Source: Flavivirga eckloniae
GTDB taxonomy: Bacteria; Bacteroidota; Bacteroidia; Flavobacteriales; Flavobacteriaceae
Assembly: GCF_002886045.1 (NCBI RefSeq)
Contig: NZ_CP025791.1
Span: forward strand, 890,001 to 954,000
DNA: 64,000 nt
Reading direction: 5' to 3'
Notes under the pieces: generated by a model
What the model was told of the DNA's origin: nothing
Databases searched by the model: none
What the model saw: only the letters and a program-made list of their open reading frames with translations
Shown here: positions 54,804 through 61,586 of the stretch, in pieces
How the letters are laid out: every line of letters starts with the position of its first letter
Numbering within the stretch: position 1 is the stretch's first letter
Program-made: the position numbers and the translations under genes

Positions 54804-54934
54804 GAGGTGTCTAAAAAGTAATTTATTTTGTCATTCAGAGCATAGCGAAGAATCTTATTACTCTATAAATTAAAGCATTTAAACCATAAGAGATTCTTCG
54901 CTACGCTCTGAATGACATTTTTTAGACACCCTCA
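54804..54934. repeat. Long composite palindromic repeat
   Basis: GAGGTGTCTAAAAA (54804-54817) mirrors TTTTTTAGACACCCTC (54919-54934), and inside it GTCATTCAGAG and TAGCGAAGAATCT pair with AGATTCTTCGCTA and CTCTGAATGAC. Family of the repeats at 35841 and 48860, but with the most complete inner stem. It occupies most of the gap between the LamG lipoprotein and the GH144 genes. Confidence 0.85.
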
Positions 54935-54966
54935 ATTCTACTAATTAAACTTAAACAACATAATTC

Positions 54967-56742
54967 TTAATTGCCCATAATGGTTTGAACTTCCGACTGT
55001 GAAAGCGTTTTGTTATATACATGCAATTCATCTAAATAACTTTCATCAGACCAGTGATTCCAACCTGTAAAACGTGGCGCTCCAGACATTATGGATAAAA
55101 TATCACAACCTGTCCAGTCCACACCAGTTATATCGCTCTCTGCAGCCACTTCTCCGTTAATGTAGACTATGGCTTTGGTGCCAGAAATGGTAAAGGCTAA
55201 ATGTGCCCACTCGTTAGCTGTAGGGTCAACATCGGCCGCTGCGCCTCCATCTACCCATGTATCTCCGGCTCCTGTACCTACATTTAATTTAAAACGTTGC
55301 ATGCCTCCTGCGTTTTCCCTAAAGAATCTAAATCCACTAGTTCTGTTATTCTGCGAATCAGGATAATTAGCATTTCCAGTATCTTCAGGTCCTATAACGA
55401 GCACACCTGCCCGATCTGGCGTAGCATTTACTTTATGCCACATGGTCGCACTAAATTCGCTTGCCAATAATCCTGTTGTTGGAAATGTTAGGTATGAATC
55501 TGCAGCCCCTGCATAAGCATCGCTACCCGATTTGCTTTCTCCTGCAAAACCGGGAGTTCCCACAACATCGGCTGTACCTCCTGTTACCCAGTTTTTATAG
55601 GTGCCGTCAAAGGCCAGATACATGGTTTCGCCATCATCTGGTGTATACGGATTGGTAACTCCAATGATGTTTTGAATATCTGCTTGCGATAAGGCTGTAT
55701 TGAAGAAACGCAATTCGTCCATAAAACTTTGATCGGATTTATGATTCCAGCCTACAAAACGAGGGGCTCCAGACATAATAGACAGGATATCACAATCGGT
55801 CCAATCTACTGGAGCTGACAAAGTACTTTCTTTGGCCAACTGACCATTGATATATACGCGTGCTTCTGTTGCTGATATGGTAAATGCCAGATTTACCCAT
55901 TCGTCTTTGTTAGGATCGACATCGGCAGCGGTACCTCCATCAACCCATGTATCACCAGCTCCTGTTCCTACGTTTAATTTAAAACGTTGCATCCCTCCTG
56001 CATTTTCTCTGAAGAATCTGAAACCGCCACTTCTATTATTCTGGTTATCTGGATTTGCTACATCTGGTGGTCCTATGACCAATACGCCTGCACGATCTGG
56101 TGATGCATTTAATTTATACCAGAAAACAGCAGATATTTCGTTTCCTAACTGCATGGTACTGGTTGGCACTGTTAAATAGGAGTCTTCTGCTCCGACATAA
56201 GCATTGTTGCTTGCCAGACCTTCTCCGGCTAAACCTGGGGTACCAATTTCTGTGGCTCTTGTAACACTTATAAATTCTGTAAAATCGCTTTCAAAATCCA
56301 TATAAAGTGTTTCGTTTGCGAAAATTGGAATATAAGGTGGTTCTTTTTCAAAATTTGCAGTAGCTGTGGTCGTATTTCCATTAACATCTGTCGCCTCAAC
56401 TTTCAATTCATGCTGACCCGTCGTTACATTATCAAAAGGAACTTCTGCTAAAACACGTCTGTAATCTTTAAAGTCGCTTAATGTTGCTATGGGCGTGTTA
56501 TTAATCGACACTGTTATGGTTTCTACTTCTATATCGTCTGTAACTTCAAATTCAACGTTTATAGCTACCACAGGGTCATTGACTTTAATTTTGGTTCCGT
56601 CAATAGGATATTTAAGAGTAACCTCGGGAGAACCTGCATCTGCTCCCGGGTCTACCTGAGTTATTGAATCAATACCGTTGTCGCATGAAAACACTAACAC
56701 CAGTAGCATGAATCCAATAAGTTTATTTATATATAATTTCAT
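54967..56742 (-). CDS. Double-LamG surface glycan-binding lipoprotein
   Basis: 591 residues. Lipoprotein signal with Cys20 (VFSC). An Ig-like bacterial domain (about residues 38-130, VEFEVTDDIEVETITVSINN) is followed by two LamG/concanavalin A-like domains (about 145-360 and 375-590). Both share GGFRFFRENAGGMQRFKLN or a close form, GTGAGDTWVDGG, and CDILSIMSGAPRF-GWNH, so they arose by internal duplication. No catalytic residues of GH16 are seen, so it is probably a binding protein at the SusE/F position, directly after SusD. Its ligand is presumably the same glycan as the GH144 enzymes. Confidence 0.85.
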   Translation of the reverse strand: MKLYINKLIGFMLLVLVFSCDNGIDSITQVDPGADAGSPEVTLKYPIDGTKIKVNDPVVAINVEFEVTDDIEVETITVSINNTPIATLSDFKDYRRVLAEVPFDNVTTGQHELKVEATDVNGNTTTATANFEKEPPYIPIFANETLYMDFESDFTEFISVTRATEIGTPGLAGEGLASNNAYVGAEDSYLTVPTSTMQLGNEISAVFWYKLNASPDRAGVLVIGPPDVANPDNQNNRSGGFRFFRENAGGMQRFKLNVGTGAGDTWVDGGTAADVDPNKDEWVNLAFTISATEARVYINGQLAKESTLSAPVDWTDCDILSIMSGAPRFVGWNHKSDQSFMDELRFFNTALSQADIQNIIGVTNPYTPDDGETMYLAFDGTYKNWVTGGTADVVGTPGFAGESKSGSDAYAGAADSYLTFPTTGLLASEFSATMWHKVNATPDRAGVLVIGPEDTGNANYPDSQNNRTSGFRFFRENAGGMQRFKLNVGTGAGDTWVDGGAAADVDPTANEWAHLAFTISGTKAIVYINGEVAAESDITGVDWTGCDILSIMSGAPRFTGWNHWSDESYLDELHVYNKTLSQSEVQTIMGN

Positions 56743-56765
56743 TTCCTTATAGTTTTTAATTAGTG

Positions 56766-58319
56766 TTATATTGAACCGTCTTCCAAAACAGGAAATTGAT
56801 CTACTTGACTTTGTGGATAGGGCAAAAAGGCTTTATCTGCTGAAAATGTTCTACCGTCATAACTTAATTCACTGTAACGTTCAAGCCTAAGCATGTCGTA
56901 GTAACGTTTACCCCATTCCATACCTAGTTCTGCAAACTTTTCGTCTATAACATCATCTAAAGTTACCGAGCCCAAAGCGGTCATTCCTCCTCGTTCTCTA
57001 ACTAAATTAACGGCCTGGGTTGCTGTTAATGCATTTCCTGAAGCTCCCTGTACTAGGGCTTCTGCATACATTAACAAAATTTCAGCATAACGGATTACCA
57101 TATAATTTTTATTACTGCCATAGGCTGTTCTTCCTGTAATTAATTGATTGGATGGCAAATAATGCTTTCCGCTGGCAAACAAAGCACGGGCGTAATCGTT
57201 TATTACATCGCCGTCTCTTGTTGTATTCGAAATCCATCCAGGCAGTGTCGCATAAGCTGGATCTGTTTGTATTTCTGCAATACCACGATCTGTAAATAAG
57301 ACACTGGTTTCTAAACGAACTGTTTCTCCACGATCTAACATAAACTTGATAAATTTCATGCTAGGTTCGTAAAAGCCCCAACCACTTGATGCTCCTAAAA
57401 CTGCCGGTGTCCATCCTTGAGGTCCATAAGGTGCGTATAAATGCCCTTCTCGATCGCCTTCTCCCTGACCAAAGTCTGAGTATTGTAAATCTAATATGCT
57501 TTCATCACTTAGCTTTCCGGGAGTTTTAAATAGCTCATAGAAATCTGAAAACAGACTAAACTTACCGGAACTTATTATGTCTCCTGTTGCATCTGCGACC
57601 GCCTGATAGTTCTTTAACTCTTGATTGGCTAAAGCTTTAATGGCTAAAGCGGTATAGCGTGTTACGCCGCCCGGTAAATCTGTACGTTCGTTTGGACGCA
57701 TATCTGGTAAATGTGGAATAGCTTCATCCATTTGGTCTGATATGTGCTGCATCACCTCATTTTTAGTGGGTACTGTTGTAACATCTAAAAGTTCTGCTGT
57801 ATTGGAAGTTTCAGGAATAAACACATTGCCCCAAACTCTGGAAATATCGAAAAGCATAATAGCTCGTAACACCTTGGCTTCAGCTATATATTGATCGCCT
57901 TTTGCAATACCGGCTTCATCTGCGAATTCCTGATATCTCACAATTTGCTCCATACCTGTATGTGCTGTTATAACATCTACATATACATTTTCCCATAACG
58001 AGTTGTACATCCAGTAATCTTTGTTATAGTTAAAAAGATCTGTTTCTGTAAAATCCTGTTGATCTCCCAGACCTCCTGAGTTCACATCATCTCCCCTAAC
58101 GGAGATTAATAAGGGTTGTTCCCAACCTCTTGATTGAAATGCTTCGTAAACACCTACGATAGACAGAATCATATCTTCTGTCTTTGTAAAGTCTGTTCCT
58201 CCTGCAAAATTGTTATTTTCTTGAGGCGCATCTAAATTATCTGAACAACCTGCCAATAAAAAAGCGAATATGGTCATTGATATTAAAGGCGCGTAAATGT
58301 TTTTTAATATTCTTTTCAT
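56766..58319 (-). CDS. SusD-like lipoprotein (GH144 locus)
   Basis: 517 residues. Lipoprotein signal with Cys25 (LLAGC). RagB/SusD fold: QYIAEAKVLRAIMLFDISRVW, a helical TPR-like core, YMVIRYAEILLMYAEALVQGA, and ELGMEWGKRYYDMLRLERYSE near the C-terminus. It caps the SusC barrel and selects oligosaccharides for import. It starts 5 bases after the SusC stop and is followed 23 bases later by the LamG lipoprotein. Confidence 0.97.
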   Translation of the reverse strand: MKRILKNIYAPLISMTIFAFLLAGCSDNLDAPQENNNFAGGTDFTKTEDMILSIVGVYEAFQSRGWEQPLLISVRGDDVNSGGLGDQQDFTETDLFNYNKDYWMYNSLWENVYVDVITAHTGMEQIVRYQEFADEAGIAKGDQYIAEAKVLRAIMLFDISRVWGNVFIPETSNTAELLDVTTVPTKNEVMQHISDQMDEAIPHLPDMRPNERTDLPGGVTRYTALAIKALANQELKNYQAVADATGDIISSGKFSLFSDFYELFKTPGKLSDESILDLQYSDFGQGEGDREGHLYAPYGPQGWTPAVLGASSGWGFYEPSMKFIKFMLDRGETVRLETSVLFTDRGIAEIQTDPAYATLPGWISNTTRDGDVINDYARALFASGKHYLPSNQLITGRTAYGSNKNYMVIRYAEILLMYAEALVQGASGNALTATQAVNLVRERGGMTALGSVTLDDVIDEKFAELGMEWGKRYYDMLRLERYSELSYDGRTFSADKAFLPYPQSQVDQFPVLEDGSI

Positions 58320-58324
58320 AGCTC

Positions 58325-61300
58325 TTAAATTTTTACATTAACGCCTACAGTATACACTGCGGGAATTGGATAGGTTTGATTATCTACACCATTTGCAACT
58401 TCGGGATTAAACCCATTGTAATTGAATAATGTTATAGGTCTTTCAGCAGTCATATAGATTCTAATCTTAGGAACACTTGAATTTTTTCCTGCTTTATTGA
58501 TGGTATACCCTAAGGTGATATTTTGTATTCTAAAATAATCTCCATCTTCGATGTAATAATCATTTAAGCGTTGGTTCCAACCTTTTCTCACTGCTGCTGC
58601 TGACGGATAGGAATTGGTAGTTCCCTCTCCATGCCAACGGTTGATTGCAAAGTCTCTGTCCCAGTTGGTATCACTGGTAAATATGACTTCCATTCTTTTA
58701 CGGTTTAAAATCTTATTACCGCCTTGACCTGTGGCTGTTGTGTTAAAATCCCAGTTTTTGTAATTAAAACCGATATTGAAACCAAATGTGTAACTTGGTA
58801 AAAACGATCCCAGAACAACTCTGTCGTCGTCATCGATTGTATTCGGGTCGCCTCCATTTTCTTTATACTTAAAATCTCCGGGAACCAAATTGTTTGAAAC
58901 GGCTACGGGGTCTGCATCTATTTCGGCTTGATTTTGATAAACACCTGCGACTTCTCTACCATAAAACGCAAATAATGATTCTCCAACGATAGAACGCTGA
59001 CGAAATTCTGCGCTACCTGCATCCAGATGAGGCTGTCCGCTAAGGTTTAAAACTTCATTGCTTAAAGTCGCAAAATTTGCTCCTATATTATAACTAAAAT
59101 CATCTGAAACACTTTTGTTCCAACTCAAAGCAATCTCAAATCCGGAGTTTCTAATTTCTCCAACATTTTCACGTGTAACGCCTGGAATTAAAGGTCTTTC
59201 AACTGGTATCACGGCATCTTCCGTATCTCTAACATAATAGTCTGCTTCGAGTGATAAATTATCATTCAACAGTCTGGCTGTAATACCAACGTTGATTTCT
59301 TCTGTAACTTCCCATTTAAGTGCGGTAAAATCACTTCCTGTACTTAAACCGCTAAATCGGGTATCTCCCAGAGCAGTTTCAACTACTGTTGATGTGATTG
59401 AACCATTACTTGCGGGTACATTATCGTTACCTAACTCTCCCCAACTACCACGTAGTTTTAAGAAATCGAATATGCCATTATTTTCCATGAAAGCTTCTTC
59501 CGAAAGTACCCAACCTGCTCCAATAGTTGGGAAATAGCCCCATTTTTCCTGATACTTGTTGGTACCATCTGCTCTAAACGTTCCGTATAGCAGATAGCGG
59601 TTATCGTAATTATAGGATACTCTTCCAAAGTATGACAACCCATATTCCCTGGCCCCTCCGTCTCTTACATCTTCAACAACTATGGTTTGCGCCTGATCTA
59701 AATAGTAAGCTTCTTCACCTGATAGCGGAAAATTTAAACCTCTGGCTCGTAAATTCTGAAAGGATTCATCTCGAAATGAAGACCCCGCCAGTACCGTAAA
59801 ATTGTGTTTATCAATATTATCTGTATAGGTTAGTGTGTTATCCCAAATCTGATTAGAAATGGTTGTATTCACTTTATTCAAGGAAGCATCTTCTCTTTGA
59901 AATTGGTTACCAACAAAATATGGTAGTCTTACATTTCTATCCTCAATGGTTTGAAAATTATGATTATATGCTGTTTTAAATTTAAGTTTATCGGGGATTA
60001 TGGTAAACTCTGCGAAAAAGTTGGCCAGTATATTTCTTATTTTGGCTCTGTTTTCGCTTAAATCTAATAGCGGAAATGGGTTTTGACCACCTCTATAACC
60101 TAAGTCCTGTGCATTGGCATAATTTTTTGGAAATACATTGGGGTCGTTGGCTAAATTAGGGTCTAAAACCGGCATGATAGGCACAGCATAATATGCCAGA
60201 CGCCATGCTGAGTTTTCGCCATCGTATCGTGTGGCATTACTCAACACTGTATTGGCACCTACTTTAAGCCAATCGTTCGCCTTAAATTCTAGTTTACTTC
60301 TTAGGTTAAAACGCTCGTACTCATTTTTCATATCCAAAATACCTTCTTGCTGAAAATAGTTTACCCCTACGGCATAACTTATATTTTCGGCGCCTCCTGT
60401 AATACCTATACTGTGATTTTGAATGAATCCCGGTCTGATAATTTCATCATACCAATCTGTATTTACGTCTGGTACATTCGGGTTTACTCTACTACGACCA
60501 TAGCGTTGCATGGCGTTTAAAATAAATTGAGCATCTGGTGCTGAACCAGATTCTATTGCAAGCGTTGTAAATTGTTCTGAATTTGCAACCTTTAATACGT
60601 TTTGCGCAATCTGGACACCTGAATATCCATCATAAGTGATTTCAACTTTTTTATTGAAACCTCCAGATTTTGTTTCGATTAATACCACGCCATTTGCCGC
60701 TCGAACTCCATAAATTGCTGCCGCTGAGGCATCTTTTAACACGGAAACGGATGTAATATCTGCCGTATTTAAAAAATCGATATTATCGAAAAACATACCA
60801 TCTACAACATATAAAGGAGAAGAAGGATCATTCGCATCGTTTAAGTTAGCATCATAAGATCCAATACCACGAACCCTAATCGTTGGACCTTGTCCTGGCG
60901 ATCCATTACTTACAACTTGCATCCCTGCTACTTTCCCCTGTAATGCCTGCATGACAGAACCGGTTGGAACTGCTTGTAGTTCTTCAGATTTAATTGTAGT
61001 AATTGCTGATGTTAAATCTTTTGATCTCATTTGTCCATAACCAATAACCACCACTTCATTTAGAGTCTCAATATCCGGCTCTAATGTCATGTCGATTTGT
61101 GTTTGGTCTTGAACTGGGACTGATACAGTTTTAAATCCGAGAGAACTGTATTCTAATGTTTCTCCCTCACTTACTTTAATAGTATATCTACCATCAAAGT
61201 CTGTACTTACCCCTCTTACTGTTCCCTGTACAATAACATTAACTCCTGGTACAGGCATATTATCTTCGGCACTTACAACAGTACCACTGATAGTTTTATC

Positions 61301-61360
61301 CTGTGCAAAAGCATGAAGTGTAAACAAAAGAAATAGCAGTAAAGTAAATCTTGTTTTCAT
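58325..61360 (-). CDS. SusC-like TonB-dependent transporter (GH144 locus)
   Basis: 1011 residues. Signal peptide 1-19 (ending HAFAQ), carboxypeptidase-D-like domain (about 22-100, TISGTVVSAEDNMPVPGVNV), TonB-box-like VVVIGYGQMRSKDLTS, plug (about 115-230, MQVVSNGSPGQGPTIRVRG, VSVLKDASAAAIYGVRAANG) and a 22-strand barrel with a final TVGVNVKI. Imports the SusD-bound oligosaccharides with TonB energy. Its 226-base upstream gap carries repeated TGACGTA motifs. The gene is the first of the locus after the regulator. Confidence 0.97.
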   Translation of the reverse strand: MKTRFTLLLFLLFTLHAFAQDKTISGTVVSAEDNMPVPGVNVIVQGTVRGVSTDFDGRYTIKVSEGETLEYSSLGFKTVSVPVQDQTQIDMTLEPDIETLNEVVVIGYGQMRSKDLTSAITTIKSEELQAVPTGSVMQALQGKVAGMQVVSNGSPGQGPTIRVRGIGSYDANLNDANDPSSPLYVVDGMFFDNIDFLNTADITSVSVLKDASAAAIYGVRAANGVVLIETKSGGFNKKVEITYDGYSGVQIAQNVLKVANSEQFTTLAIESGSAPDAQFILNAMQRYGRSRVNPNVPDVNTDWYDEIIRPGFIQNHSIGITGGAENISYAVGVNYFQQEGILDMKNEYERFNLRSKLEFKANDWLKVGANTVLSNATRYDGENSAWRLAYYAVPIMPVLDPNLANDPNVFPKNYANAQDLGYRGGQNPFPLLDLSENRAKIRNILANFFAEFTIIPDKLKFKTAYNHNFQTIEDRNVRLPYFVGNQFQREDASLNKVNTTISNQIWDNTLTYTDNIDKHNFTVLAGSSFRDESFQNLRARGLNFPLSGEEAYYLDQAQTIVVEDVRDGGAREYGLSYFGRVSYNYDNRYLLYGTFRADGTNKYQEKWGYFPTIGAGWVLSEEAFMENNGIFDFLKLRGSWGELGNDNVPASNGSITSTVVETALGDTRFSGLSTGSDFTALKWEVTEEINVGITARLLNDNLSLEADYYVRDTEDAVIPVERPLIPGVTRENVGEIRNSGFEIALSWNKSVSDDFSYNIGANFATLSNEVLNLSGQPHLDAGSAEFRQRSIVGESLFAFYGREVAGVYQNQAEIDADPVAVSNNLVPGDFKYKENGGDPNTIDDDDRVVLGSFLPSYTFGFNIGFNYKNWDFNTTATGQGGNKILNRKRMEVIFTSDTNWDRDFAINRWHGEGTTNSYPSAAAVRKGWNQRLNDYYIEDGDYFRIQNITLGYTINKAGKNSSVPKIRIYMTAERPITLFNYNGFNPEVANGVDNQTYPIPAVYTVGVNVKI

Positions 61361-61440
61361 ATAGTTTGATTTAGATTGTTAGTTTGATACTAAATTATAA
61401 AGCAGGAAGGGGCTGGTCAAAAAATGACTTACACATAAAT

Positions 61441-61549
61441 TACGTCATACATCAAAAAAGTTGGAAAAATCACTATTGACGTATATTATAGCTGCAAAAA
61501 ATAACCAAAAACATTAGGATTAGATAAGTTATGACGTAGTTTTGGCGTA
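61441..61549 (-). promoter_or_regulatory. Candidate operator: repeated TGACGTA motifs
   Basis: Plus-strand notation: TACGTCA at 61441-61447 (inverted), TGACGTA at 61477-61483, TGACGTA at 61532-61538 and TGGCGTA at 61543-61549 (11 bp after the last, one mismatch). All lie between SusC and the upstream LuxR-type regulator. I see no such cluster in the other spacers I read. Confidence 0.45.
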
Positions 61550-61586
61550 GTAATTCAAATGGGAATTTAATGATTTCGACACTGTT

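Noticed and set aside
55847-56179. 110-codon frame opposite the LamG gene, similar to one at 55169-55366
   Set aside because: The similarity just mirrors the duplicated LamG domains on the other strand.
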